From Consotaella salsifontis (GTDB taxonomy: Bacteria > Pseudomonadota > Alphaproteobacteria > Rhizobiales > Rhizobiaceae), in contig NZ_FUXL01000017.1 in the NCBI RefSeq assembly GCF_900167365.1, positions 12,510 through 76,509 on the forward strand: 64,000 bases of DNA. The letters run 5' to 3'. Below the pieces are notes generated by a model, which made no database searches, had not been told where the DNA came from, and saw only the letters and a program-made list of their open reading frames with translations. Positions 34,559 through 43,450 of the stretch are shown here, piece by piece; the first letter of the stretch is position 1, and every line of letters starts with the position of its first letter. A program made the translations under genes and the position numbers.

Positions 34559-35664
34559 CCAATGACGACCTGCGCGGGTCGGTGCGTTTCGAATCCGTGC
34601 GCAAAAGCTTCGGCGCCCATGTCGCGATCCGCGACCTGTCGCTGACCATCCGGCCGGGAACGCTGGTGACGCTGCTCGGCCCGTCCGGCTGCGGCAAGAC
34701 CACGACGCTGCGGATGCTGGCCGGGCTGGAGCAGCCGACGAGCGGGCGCATCCTGATCGGCGGGCGCGACGTGACCGCGCTGCCGGCGAACGAGCGCGAT
34801 GTATCGATGGTCTTCCAGTCCTACGCGCTGTTCCCGCACATGAGCGTCGCCGAGAACGTCGCCTATGGGCTGCGCTCTTCCGGACTCGGACGGAAGCCGG
34901 CAACCGAGAAGGCGGAGCAAGGGCTCGAACTGGTCGGCCTCGCCGGCTATGGCGGCCGGCTGCCGAGCGAATTGTCGGGCGGGCAGCAGCAGCGCGTCGC
35001 GGTGGCGCGGGCGCTGGTGCTGGAACCGCAGGTGCTGCTCCTCGACGAGCCCTTGTCCAATCTCGACGCGCGGCTGCGCCGGCGGGTGCGCACCGAGATC
35101 CGCGAGTTGCAGCAGCGGCTCGGCTTCACCGCAGTCTACGTGACGCACGACCAGGAGGAGGCGCTTGCCGTCTCCGACGAGATCGTGGTCATGCGCGACG
35201 GCGAGGCAGCGCAGATCGGTGCCCCACGCGATCTCTACGAAGAACCCGCCTCGGAGTTCATCGCCGACTTTATCGGCGAGGCCAATGTCGTCGCCTGCGA
35301 GATCCTCGGACACGGGGCCGGGCGGGCGCGGATCCGGATCGGCGGCTACGAGCACGAAATGGCCGCGCGGCCGGTGCCGTCGGGAGCAGGGCGGCTCGCG
35401 ATCCGCCCCAACGCGGTCTACCTGCGCGAGGCAGATGGCGGCTTCGGCGGCCGGGTGCTGAGCGCGGCCTATCTCGGCGATCACGTGGAATACGAGATCG
35501 AGACGGCGGCGGGCACGCTCTTCGTCACCGACCCCGCGGTCGAGCGGGTGCGGCCGGTCGGCAGCAGTGTCGGCCTCGGCCTCGCCGAGCGCGGCGTAGC
35601 GATCATTCCCAGCTCACCCAGGGGGGGCCGACAGGTCCCGCCTCAGACAGGACGTTCAGCTTGA
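34555..35664 (+). CDS. ABC transporter ATPase (AfuC/FbpC-like)
   Basis: 369 residues. Walker A GPSGCGKTT, signature LSGGQQQR, Walker B VLLLDEPLSNLD and switch His in VYVTHDQEEAL. A C-terminal TOBE-like region (about 240-350) follows, typical of CUT1/ferric-type ATPases. Overlaps the permease stop (ATGA) and its own stop overlaps the next start (TTGA), so the operon is tightly coupled. Confidence 0.93.
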   Translation: MTNDDLRGSVRFESVRKSFGAHVAIRDLSLTIRPGTLVTLLGPSGCGKTTTLRMLAGLEQPTSGRILIGGRDVTALPANERDVSMVFQSYALFPHMSVAENVAYGLRSSGLGRKPATEKAEQGLELVGLAGYGGRLPSELSGGQQQRVAVARALVLEPQVLLLDEPLSNLDARLRRRVRTEIRELQQRLGFTAVYVTHDQEEALAVSDEIVVMRDGEAAQIGAPRDLYEEPASEFIADFIGEANVVACEILGHGAGRARIRIGGYEHEMAARPVPSGAGRLAIRPNAVYLREADGGFGGRVLSAAYLGDHVEYEIETAAGTLFVTDPAVERVRPVGSSVGLGLAERGVAIIPSSPRGGRQVPPQTGRSA

Positions 35665-36494
35665 ACCAGACCGAGACCGCGCTCGCTGAGCGCTCCATTT
35701 TCGCGCGCGAGATCGCCCGCGAGGCCGGGCTGAAGGCGCTCGCCTTCTTCGCCGACCGCGCCGCGCTCACCATCGACACCAAGCGCAACGCCCAGGACGC
35801 GGTCACCATGGCCGACCGCCAGGTGGAACTCCTCCTGCGCGAGCGTATCCGGGCCCGGTTCCCCGGTGACGGCCTGCTCGGCGAGGAGTTCGGGCTCGAG
35901 GAAGGGCGCTCGGACTTCACCTGGGTGATGGACCCGATCGACGGGACCAGCCCGTTCATCTTCGGGATGGACTCCTGGTGCGTCTCGATCGCTGTGATCG
36001 AGCGCGACCGGCCGGTGATCGGCACGATCTACGCGCCGGTTGCCGACGAGATGTTCGTGGCGGACCGGGGCGGGGGCGCGAGCCTCAACGGTGCGCCGCT
36101 GCGGCTCGGCGGCGAGGCGACGGTGCAGAACGGCATAGTCGGCGTCGGCGCCAGCCACCGCATCGCGCCCGGGGTGGTCGGGCGCTTCGTCGAACGGCTG
36201 TTGGAACTCGAGGGCATATTCATCCGCAACGGCTCGGGCGCGCTGATGCTCGCTTATGTCGCGGCGGGGCGGCTCGCGGCCTACTGGGAGCCGCACATGA
36301 ACGCCTGGGACTGTCTCGCCGGGCTGCTGATCGTCGAGGAGGCGGGTGGCTGGATTCACGATCCACGGGAATGGCCGAGCCTCGAGGCGGGCGGGCTCGT
36401 GCTTGCCGGTGCGGCGGGGACGCGAGGGGACATGCTGATGTTGGCGGGACTGGTCGATCAGCCGCCGGCCGGCCAACCGTGTTCCCCGTCATAG
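35661..36494 (+). CDS. Inositol-monophosphatase-family phosphatase
   Basis: 277 residues from a TTG at 35661, overlapping the ATPase stop. Metal-binding motifs of the family are intact: GEEFG, WVMDPIDGTSPFI and WDCLAGLLIVEEAGG. These Mg-dependent enzymes hydrolyse inositol monophosphate, fructose-1,6-bisphosphate, histidinol phosphate or PAPS. Placed last in an AfuABC-like importer operon, it probably dephosphorylates the imported sugar or inositol phosphate. No other catabolic gene is in the operon. Confidence 0.9.
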   Translation: MNQTETALAERSIFAREIAREAGLKALAFFADRAALTIDTKRNAQDAVTMADRQVELLLRERIRARFPGDGLLGEEFGLEEGRSDFTWVMDPIDGTSPFIFGMDSWCVSIAVIERDRPVIGTIYAPVADEMFVADRGGGASLNGAPLRLGGEATVQNGIVGVGASHRIAPGVVGRFVERLLELEGIFIRNGSGALMLAYVAAGRLAAYWEPHMNAWDCLAGLLIVEEAGGWIHDPREWPSLEAGGLVLAGAAGTRGDMLMLAGLVDQPPAGQPCSPS

Positions 36495-36779
36495 TAACGA
36501 TGCGCCGCGGAGCTGTCGGCGCAATACACCTCGCAGCCGATCGTTATGGTAGCCGTTGTTGCCGATCGTCGAGAGAAGGGGCTGCCATACCCAGGGCTGG
36601 GACGCATGCGAAGTGACCGACGAGAAGTTGACGGTATGCGATCTGCCAAGAAGGAGCCCATGGCGACATACTGACCTTTGAGGCGAGCGCATTACGGAAT
36701 TCGAGGTGAAAGCGGCGAAATTGCCGGGGCAGAGATAAGATGCCGGACCGTTCATCCACCTGCGGGTCCCGTCATACGA

Positions 36780-37238
36780 TCACCGGGACAGTCCGAACTG
36801 GATCTCCACTCGGTGGTAAGGGGCGCTGAGGCCTCGCCAGTCATGATAGATTTCTCGACTCTCGCCGGACAAGACGTAGCGGGACATCTCAAGCTCGGCG
36901 AGCAGGGGAGCATAACCCTGCGTGAACAGCGACCGCAGCGAGCCCTGATGCACTGCACTGGCGACCATGATCGGCGCCAGACGGCACAGCTCGATCGTTC
37001 CTTGGTATTGGGCGGGCTTTTCCACTGGTAGGCAAATCGCCCAATCAAAATACGACCTGCCTTCCTTGGGAAGGTTGTGAGAGACAAACATCCATGGGCC
37101 GGCCACTTCCAAGCCGGCGTCTGCAACTTGTTGATCGATCAAAGGCGCACACTCGGCCGCTGCTTGCTTGACGTCGGGAATGCGCAATCTCCGAGTGATA
37201 CCCAGGACCCACATGTCTACAGTCTCTTTTATGTCCAC
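36780..37238 (-). CDS. GyrI-like small-molecule-binding domain protein
   Basis: 152 residues resembling the GyrI-like/AraC effector-binding (SHS2-derived) domain: VAGPWMFVSHNLPKEGRSYFDWAICLPV, later VHQGSLRSLFTQGYAPLLAELEMS and a closing YHRVEIQFGL. Such stand-alone domains bind hydrophobic ligands, and some act in drug response or as hydrolases. GC content is lower than in the neighbours, suggesting transfer. It stands alone. Confidence 0.7.
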   Translation of the reverse strand: MDIKETVDMWVLGITRRLRIPDVKQAAAECAPLIDQQVADAGLEVAGPWMFVSHNLPKEGRSYFDWAICLPVEKPAQYQGTIELCRLAPIMVASAVHQGSLRSLFTQGYAPLLAELEMSRYVLSGESREIYHDWRGLSAPYHRVEIQFGLSR

Positions 37239-37636
37239 CGACCTTCTCCTTTTGGGAGAGGTGGTAGATCGGTAAGAGATTTACGCCAACCGGGTTTTGA
37301 GAATATCGTTCTGTTTCGAGCAGGAAATCAGGTGTCGTTGGGAACGGTTTTGCTCGCGCGGTGTGGGCTTCCGATCGAACTTCCTGGCGCCGCGATGGCT
37401 CCCCCCGGCAAGGGGCGGAGCGGCGGTCTCGACCCGTCGTCGCCATTTCGGTTACCTGCCACCTCCGGAAGCTGACATTTCATCATTGGGACCTGATCGA
37501 CTTGGTCGGGCGAAAGCTTCCGGTCCGCTTCCGGAGCAGATTGGGGATAAGCTGCCACTCGCGATCGCAGTGAGCTTTGCCGCAAGCAACCTCAATGAAA
37601 GACAGTGTCCGAAGTAGGCAGCATGCCCTCCGGGAG
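37239..37636. other. Gap without a supported gene
   Basis: About 400 bp between the GyrI-like gene and the hxlR-type gene. Overlapping short frames have no homology. It should hold the promoter of the GyrI-like gene. Confidence 0.35.
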
Positions 37637-38029
37637 CTAAATTTCCTCCTCCACCCCTCCGTTCGCTCTCGATTTGTCATAGGCACGCTGCGCTTTTTCC
37701 ATCGCTGAGCCGTTGGCGAGCGACCAGTTGTAAAGGGCAGCAAAGGGGTCGCGTAGCGAGCAACCAAGATCGGTAATTGTATACTCGACGCCGATCGGCT
37801 GCGTCGGCAGGACCTTGCGACTGATCAGGCCGTTGCGCTCCAGACGCTTCAATGCCTCGGACAACGCCTTATGGGTAATGCCGTCGAGGCGGCGCTTGAG
37901 GTCGTTGAACCGCGCCGGCCGCGTACAGAGGACGCTCAGGATCAGCACCGTCCACTTGTTGGCGATATGTTCGAGGATCGGCCGCGTCGAGGTGACATCA
38001 AGCGGCAGTTCGAGCACGTCTTTGGACAT
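37637..38029 (-). CDS. HxlR-family transcriptional regulator
   Basis: 130 residues. Winged helix with the HxlR signature: IANKWTVLILSVLCTRPARFNDLKRRLDGITHKALSEALKRLERNGLI. ATG 38029 has GGAGG upstream. Divergent from an SDR gene with about 96 bp between, a common redox- or electrophile-responsive pair in which the regulator represses the reductase. Confidence 0.9.
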   Translation of the reverse strand: MSKDVLELPLDVTSTRPILEHIANKWTVLILSVLCTRPARFNDLKRRLDGITHKALSEALKRLERNGLISRKVLPTQPIGVEYTITDLGCSLRDPFAALYNWSLANGSAMEKAQRAYDKSRANGGVEEEI

Positions 38030-38125
38030 CGGTATACGCCTCCATATCAAGGCACCGAACGGTGCGTTCTTGTGATTAGATATAGGAGATATACCTTTCT
38101 GTCATCACCAGCTATGTGAGGACAG

Positions 38126-38851
38126 ATGAGCAGACTTTCAGGGAAAATCGCGGTCGTCGTCGGCGGCCATGGGGGCATCGGCGGCGCTATCGCGGAGCGG
38201 TTCGCGGCGGAAGGGGCCACAGTTTACGCCACCAGTCGTCGCGCCGAGGAGGGGGAGGTCGAGCTTGGGGCTGGCAGGCTACGCACGCGCCGCGTCGATG
38301 CTGCCGACTTGGCGGCGCTCGGTGCCTTCTTCGAGGCGGTGGGCAGTGAGGCCGGACGGGTGGACGTGCTCGCGGTCAACGCCGGCATATCCGAGTTCGC
38401 GACCCTCGACGGGATCAGCGAGGATCATTTCGACCGGACCTTCGACCTCAACGTCCGTGCATTGCTGTTTGCCGCCAAGGCTGCGACGGCGATCATGCCG
38501 GATGGTGGCTCGATCGTGTTGGTGGGCTCGATCGCGGACGCGATCGGAACCAAAGGCTACGGCGTTTACGGGGCAACCAAGGCCGCCGTGCGCTCTTTCG
38601 CGCGGACCTGGGCCAACGAGCTGGCGCCCCGCAACATTCGCGTCAATGTCGTCGCGCCGGGACCAACCGATACCGCCATGATGGCGGCAGCCTCTGACGA
38701 GGTGCGCGAGGCACTGTCGAAGCTGATTCCGCTCGGCCGCATGGCTCGGGCCGAGGAAGTGGCCTCGGCCGCGCTGTTCCTTGCCAGCGACGAAGCGAGC
38801 TTCATCACCGGAGCCGAGCTGCCGATCGACGGCGGCATGGCGCAGATCTGA
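38126..38851 (+). CDS. Short-chain dehydrogenase/reductase
   Basis: 241 residues. NAD(P)-binding GGHGGIGGAIAERF (about 12-25), VNAGIS, catalytic Y-x3-K in YGVYGATKAAVRSFA and the C-terminal FITGAELPIDGGMAQ. Typical classical SDR of 'glucose/ribitol dehydrogenase' appearance. Divergent from the hxlR-type gene that probably controls it. Substrate unknown. Confidence 0.9.
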   Translation: MSRLSGKIAVVVGGHGGIGGAIAERFAAEGATVYATSRRAEEGEVELGAGRLRTRRVDAADLAALGAFFEAVGSEAGRVDVLAVNAGISEFATLDGISEDHFDRTFDLNVRALLFAAKAATAIMPDGGSIVLVGSIADAIGTKGYGVYGATKAAVRSFARTWANELAPRNIRVNVVAPGPTDTAMMAAASDEVREALSKLIPLGRMARAEEVASAALFLASDEASFITGAELPIDGGMAQI

Positions 38852-39075
38852 GCTTTCCTGCCTGCCAATGCCACGGCGTGGCCCTGGCAGGCGGTCGGTC
38901 TCCTCGACATGACCGCCTTCATCGACTGGTGGAGGGCCGCTCAGGGATCGGGGCGCTGCTCGTCGAGCGCCTCGATCCCCGCCAGACCGTCGGTGACGGT
39001 CTCCGTCAATTCGATGATCACGCGGCGTGCGACGGGGCCTGCAAAGCAAGCAAAATGGCCAGCGTTCCCCTGCGG

Positions 39076-39483
39076 TCAGATCTGCGAAGCTGGTTTGCCG
39101 GCGCGCAGCGGTGCCAAAATGTGCCGCTCGACCAGCTCGGGCGCCCACTGGACGTACTCGACCACGCTGCCGTCCGCGTGCTTCATATACATCATTCGTC
39201 CGGTCGGGATGGTGTGGATGTCGCGCACCACGGACGCGCCGCTCGCGAGAAGCTTGGCCTTGGCATCGTCAATATCCTCTACGATCCAAGGCCCGAAGGT
39301 TCCGCGGATCGGCGCCAGCGCCTCGTCCGTTCCGCCGATCACGAGCACGTCGCCAATGCCGACGAGGGTCAAGGGGGCGTAGTTTAGCCTGAGATGCGGC
39401 TCCCTGCCGTGGACCGCCTTGAGCGTTGCCACCGTGGACTCGAGGTCCGTCGTGAAGACGCGGGTGTAGGTCTTGAGGATCAT
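39076..39483 (-). CDS. VOC-family protein (glyoxalase/bleomycin-resistance fold)
   Basis: 135 residues: one pair of beta-alpha-beta3 units. Begins KTYTRVFTTDLESTVATLKAVHG and ends with MMYMKHADGSVVEYVQW, where the final Glu could be a metal ligand. VOC proteins act as dioxygenases, isomerases or drug-binding proteins; the function cannot be assigned. Lies downstream of the EthD-domain gene on the same strand, 161 bp apart. Confidence 0.75.
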   Translation of the reverse strand: MILKTYTRVFTTDLESTVATLKAVHGREPHLRLNYAPLTLVGIGDVLVIGGTDEALAPIRGTFGPWIVEDIDDAKAKLLASGASVVRDIHTIPTGRMMYMKHADGSVVEYVQWAPELVERHILAPLRAGKPASQI

Positions 39484-39644
39484 GAAGATGCCTTCTCAGA
39501 GAAAAGTCGTAATCCGACCGGGCCGGACCGTCCCGACCCAAGCCGGATCGCTGACCAGAGCGCGTCGGCCACGCCGCCCGCCTGTCCTTCGCGCGGACGA
39601 GATTCGGCGGCGCTACGGCCCTTCCGCAGAGAGGATGCCCCGGC

Positions 39645-40328
39645 TTAGCGCAGGAACCGCTCCGAGACCGCAAGCATGGTGACGGCGTGACCGGCCTGTG
39701 CGAGGAGCTCGTCGAATGCGGGCCGATCGGCGTCCACGCCGTCTTGGAACGCCGTCAGGGTGGGCCACCACAACTGGCGGGCGCCCAGGAACGGCGCGCC
39801 GTCGCTGTGCACCTCCGCGCTTGGCCGGTTCACCGCGTGACGCAGCGCACCAATCCGCAGGCCGAGCTCGGCGTCGTTCGCGCCCGTCCAGCCGGGATTG
39901 CCATCGAGGTGCACGAACTGCAGGAGGTGGATGCTGGTCGGCCGCTCCAACACGTCCCATTGCCGATCGACCGCGGTGCCGGCGCCGATGGGGGGGCGGG
40001 AGACGATGACCTCTTCCTCGGTGATGAAGAAGATGACCCTCGGCAGGTCCTGGAACAACGGCTCGTCGGGGCGGATGTTGTCGACGAACAAGGGCTCGTC
40101 CACCAGGGCGGCGGCGTCCTTCGGGGAATCGAACGAGGGCATGGCGACGCCGTCGTACTCGTCCTGACCCGGGCCGAGGCGGTCGGTATCGAACTGGTGT
40201 GCCTGGACATAGGTGAGCATGCCCGGGATCTGGCGGCCCAGGGTGCCGTGCGGGTGGCGCCAGTGGTCATGGAAGCGCTGGCGGTCGATGTCGGGGCGGC
40301 GGGGGAGGAGGGAGAAGAAACGGATCAC
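39645..40328 (-). CDS. EthD-domain protein
   Basis: 227 residues. Starts IRFFSLLPRRPDIDRQRFHDHWRHPHG, the typical EthD (dimeric ferredoxin-like) motif. A second, diverged ferredoxin-like repeat follows (HLLQFVHLDG ... LWWPTLTAFQDG). EthD proteins accompany degradative oxygenases and small aromatic/ether catabolism. AGGAG-like AGGAGTTTTCCGTG lies upstream of the ATG. Likely cotranscribed with the VOC gene. Confidence 0.75.
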   Translation of the reverse strand: MIRFFSLLPRRPDIDRQRFHDHWRHPHGTLGRQIPGMLTYVQAHQFDTDRLGPGQDEYDGVAMPSFDSPKDAAALVDEPLFVDNIRPDEPLFQDLPRVIFFITEEEVIVSRPPIGAGTAVDRQWDVLERPTSIHLLQFVHLDGNPGWTGANDAELGLRIGALRHAVNRPSAEVHSDGAPFLGARQLWWPTLTAFQDGVDADRPAFDELLAQAGHAVTMLAVSERFLR

Positions 40329-40439
40329 GGAAAACTCCTGATTGATTAAGACTAATTGTCTTGATTTACTGGAGGTGGATGCGGTTTTTATTTTCGTCAG
40401 AATGAAATGACGAACAGGAAAAATTGATTGATCGATAGA

Positions 40440-40638
40440 ATTACGTCAGTTCCGATAGGTGAATACTGGTCGATCATGTCGACGACGCCTTTGGCCCGCC
40501 GTTGGTCGTCGGCCGCGTGAGCCGCGTCCGGAAAGCTCTCGACGGCGCAGCTGCGCGTCATGGGGTCATGACGACGCGGTTCGCCAACTCCATGACGCCG
40601 ATATGGAACGGGTGAAACAGGACATCGGTCGCGGTCAT
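40440..40638 (-). pseudogene. Remnant of an Old Yellow Enzyme (NADH:flavin oxidoreductase)
   Basis: From ATG 40638 (GGAGG 9 bases upstream) the frame reads MTATDVLFHPFHIGVMELAN, continues RVVMTP and stops. The next frame then continues with MTRSCAVESFPDA. OYE enzymes begin LF.P..IG...L.NR.VM.PMTRS, so a one-base deletion near 40560 explains the break. Similarity fades after about 40440 (DQYSPIG), so only about 65 codons of a normal ~360-residue enzyme remain. Confidence 0.7.
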
Positions 40639-41300
40639 CAGAGCACATGCCTCCGTTGGAATGACCGTGAAGATATACAGGATAAACTAGGTTACAAGAA
40701 CGCACTTGAGGGCGCGTAGATATACGAAAGTAAACCTCATACTTGAGGGCAATCATTGCTCGGCCAGAGTTTGCGGACGTGCTCGACGTAGGCCGGATGC
40801 GGTTCAACGGCATCAGGTGGCCTCTGGGAAGGCGTGATGCAGGAGGCGCCTGCCCTGTGTGATGACCACAACGCCACAGGTTGTTGCTGTCGCGTCGGAT
40901 CATCGCAGCGCCCCGATAGCGCCACCTGGTCGTGCGCCCGGCGCATACAGCCTTAAAACAGCTGCCAGAGTGAATGGCAGCGAGTTTTTCGAAGACGAGC
41001 CCACAGTGGGAAGACTAGCGCCAGGCCGTAGCCTATTAGGATGCCGTCATCGGCTTTCCCGGAATCTTCCCCGAGTGTCCTTTCCTGAAACGGCGCAGCG
41101 GAGATGGAGAAACGGGACACTTCCGCGTGTTCAGATGACCACCTTCGTCAAGACGCTCAGAGCTTGGAGAGGGGCGTGAAGGGATACGGAGCGAACCCGG
41201 AAATGATTGTCGCCCAGCGCCCGTTTCGGGCCCTCATGGAGCGCTCTGCCGGTTTCGGAAGTTGATATTCCGCCGAGCTGATGGCTCCTGCTGCGGCCGA
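40639..41300. other. Degenerate intergenic stretch
   Basis: About 660 bp downstream of the MDR gene and upstream of the OYE remnant. Several short frames overlap on both strands and none has a recognisable family. Together with the neighbouring pseudogene it looks like eroded coding DNA. Confidence 0.4.
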
Positions 41301-42317
41301 TCAGGTCAGGTCGACCACCAGCTTGTAGCCGGAGATGCCGGCCCTTTGAGCGTCGACGGCGCGCTGGAACGCCTCCAGACCTCGACCGACGATCTTGGGG
41401 TCGGGAGCGGCGACATATCGGCCGGCAGCGAGCGCGGCCGGAAGGAAGTCCTGATAGATCATCGGCCCGACCGCGTCGTCGCGCAGGCTGGTGCCGGCGA
41501 TCGCGGCCGCCTGGACCGTTTCAGGCGGCTCGATCCGGATCGGCAGGGTGACGGTGACGAACCGGCGGCCCTCGCTCCGGCGCATGACGGCGAAGGTGTC
41601 CGCGAGGTTGCCGGTGGCATGGAACGCGCCGACCAGCGTCTTGCCCTTGAGCGCGGCTGCGACGGTGTCCACCACCTCGCCATCGCCGTGATCGAACACC
41701 TCCGCGGCGCCGAGCTTTCGCACCAGCGCGTAATTGCGGGGCGAGGCGGTGGCGATCACCTCGTAGCCCGAGGCTGTCGCAAGCTGCACCACGTTGCATC
41801 CGACGCTCGACGATGCGCCCCACACCAGCAGCGTCTCGCCACTGGGTTTTGGGTCGAGGGAAGGATGGAGCAGGCCGAGATGCTGGGACTGGTAGAGCCC
41901 GCAGGCCGCCGTGCCGATGCCGAGCGGCAGGACTGCGGCGCTTGACGCCGACATTCCTGCCGGAATCGGCGCGGCCATGTGGGCAAGCACCACGGTATGC
42001 TGCTGGAAGGCGCCCTGGGACGGCAGGTTGACGGTGGTGCCGACGGCCTGTCCGAGCACGCGATCGCCGACTTCGAAGCGCTCGACCCCTTCGCCCACCG
42101 CGACGACCGTGCCCGCGACGTCGCTTCCCGCGATGATGGGATAGTCGAGCCAGGGCAGCACGGCCGCGTCCTGAAGAAGATAGTCCAACGGATTGATCGC
42201 GACCGCCTCGTTTCGCACGAGAATCTCGCCGCGCGCCACGGCCGGCACCTCGGCCGGAGCGATCGACAGAGGTTCGCCCGGTTGGCGCTGCCAGGCCGCC
42301 CGATTGTCTATGGTCAT
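41301..42317 (-). CDS. Zinc-type (MDR) alcohol dehydrogenase/quinone reductase
   Basis: 338 residues. GroES-like N-terminal domain (AVAINPLDYLLQ, IIAGSDVAGTVVAVGEGVERFEVGDRVLG) and a Rossmann domain with LLVWGASSSVGCNVVQLA. The catalytic zinc Cys/His set is not complete, which fits the zinc-independent quinone-oxidoreductase branch. Divergent from the frameshifted lysR gene, with a LysR-type inverted repeat between them. Confidence 0.88.
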   Translation of the reverse strand: MTIDNRAAWQRQPGEPLSIAPAEVPAVARGEILVRNEAVAINPLDYLLQDAAVLPWLDYPIIAGSDVAGTVVAVGEGVERFEVGDRVLGQAVGTTVNLPSQGAFQQHTVVLAHMAAPIPAGMSASSAAVLPLGIGTAACGLYQSQHLGLLHPSLDPKPSGETLLVWGASSSVGCNVVQLATASGYEVIATASPRNYALVRKLGAAEVFDHGDGEVVDTVAAALKGKTLVGAFHATGNLADTFAVMRRSEGRRFVTVTLPIRIEPPETVQAAAIAGTSLRDDAVGPMIYQDFLPAALAAGRYVAAPDPKIVGRGLEAFQRAVDAQRAGISGYKLVVDLT

Positions 42318-42422
42318 GTGTTGGTCTTCCGTCTGTTGCCCGTTGCCGCAGTTCGACGCTGATGCCGTGGCTCAAGGATACGGCGCGCCCGCTTGTTCGC
42401 AATCCGCATCAATGGCAATGTG

Positions 42423-42443
42423 TTGTTGCGCCTGGAGCAACAA
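42423..42443. promoter_or_regulatory. LysR-type inverted repeat overlapping the start region
   Basis: TTGTTGC-N7-GCAACAA, a perfect 7-bp inverted repeat with a 7-base spacer. It lies 1 base before the lysR-type start codon and covers its ribosome site (GGAG at 42434-42437). It fits a T-N11-A LysR box, giving autoregulation and control of the divergent MDR gene, but it could also act as an RNA hairpin. Confidence 0.55.
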
Positions 42444-42444
42444 T

Positions 42445-43352
42445 ATGAACGGCAAAGACTATCAGGACCTGCTCGTTTTCATGGCCATCGCAGGCGAGCT
42501 GAGTTTTCGCGGCGCGGCGCGGCGCGGCGGCTGGGCATGACACCGTCTGCGGCCAGCCGGGCAATGACGCACCTTGAGGACCGCCTGGGCGTACGGCTTC
42601 TGAATCGCACGACGCGCAGCGTCGCCCTGACGCCCGCAGGCGAGGCGTTGTCCGGGCGCCTGCCGGCGCTCGTCGCCGCCATGGAAGCCGCCGTGGACGA
42701 CGTCGTCGCATTGAGCGACGCGCCGAGCGGCGTGGTGCGGCTGAACCTGCCGCGGGTCGCGGCGGAACTTCTCCTCGCACCGCGGCTCGCGCCTTTCACC
42801 AGGGCCTTTCCAGCGATCAAGTTGGATCTGTCGATCGACGACGGCCTGAGCGACATCGTCGCCAAGGGACACGACGCCGGTATCCGGGTCGGCGGGCGTC
42901 TCGCGCAGGACATGGCGGCCGTTCGCCTCACGGCCGATCTTTCTGCCGCCGTCGTCGGCTCGCCGGAATACTTCCAGAACCGCCCGCGGCTCGAACACCC
43001 GCGGGATCTTTTGCAGCATTCGTGCCTGAACTATCGCTGGCAGCAGACGCAGGAGGCTTATCGATGGCGGTTCGAGGAGGATGGGCGAGCGATCGAACTC
43101 TCAATCGAAGCCAGCCTCACCGTCGATGATACCGGTATCTTGCGCGAGGCGGTGCTGAACGGCATGGGGCTCGCCTGCCTGCCCGACAGGCTCGTGGCGC
43201 CGCTGGTCGCATCGGGCCGCCTTGTGCGGGTGCTGGAGGATTTCTGCCCCGCCCAGCCCGGCTTCTTCCTGTACTACCCTCTCAACGGGCACCCTTCCGC
43301 AGCGCTGAAGGCCTTCATCGGCTTCGTCAGAGCGGCGGGCGCGACACGGTGA
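42445..43352 (+). pseudogene. LysR-family regulator, frameshifted in a CGCGG repeat
   Basis: ATG 42445 opens the normal LysR start (MNGKDYQDLLVFMAIAGELS, then FRGAARR) but stops at 42540. The second frame carries the rest from LGMTPSAASRAMTHLEDRLG through a full effector domain to 43352. The break lies in four tandem CGCGG copies (42508-42527). Three copies would restore one frame of about 301 residues. Without the first frame the protein would lack most of the first DNA-binding helix. Divergent from the MDR gene. Phase variation, a fixed mutation or an assembly error are all possible. Confidence 0.85.
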
Positions 43353-43450
43353 TGTCGGGCAAGCCACCACGACCGTGCCAGGGCATCTCGATCCCGCCGA
43401 GAAGGACCGGCAATCTTCTCCGGCAAGGATCGAGAACGCGACGGATGCTC

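Noticed and set aside
32180-34903. A 907-codon minus-strand frame across the ABC transporter genes
   Set aside because: It spans several real genes in antisense and has low-complexity Glu/Arg/Asp/Gln content with no domain.
31239-36494. Ferric-iron uptake as the role of the ABC operon
   Set aside because: The family label alone would suggest iron, but a LacI regulator and a coupled IMPase-type phosphatase fit a phosphorylated sugar better. Iron is kept only as an alternative.
38945-39060. Short minus-strand frame (RRVIIELTETVTDGLAGIEALD) downstream of the VOC gene
   Set aside because: It looks mildly coding but has no start, ribosome site or known family; not enough to call a gene.
40397-40903. 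A 168-codon minus-strand frame as an intact protein
   Set aside because: Only its middle matches the second frame of the Old Yellow Enzyme remnant (MTRSCAVESFPDA); the start and end are unrelated. It was therefore treated as a pseudogene.
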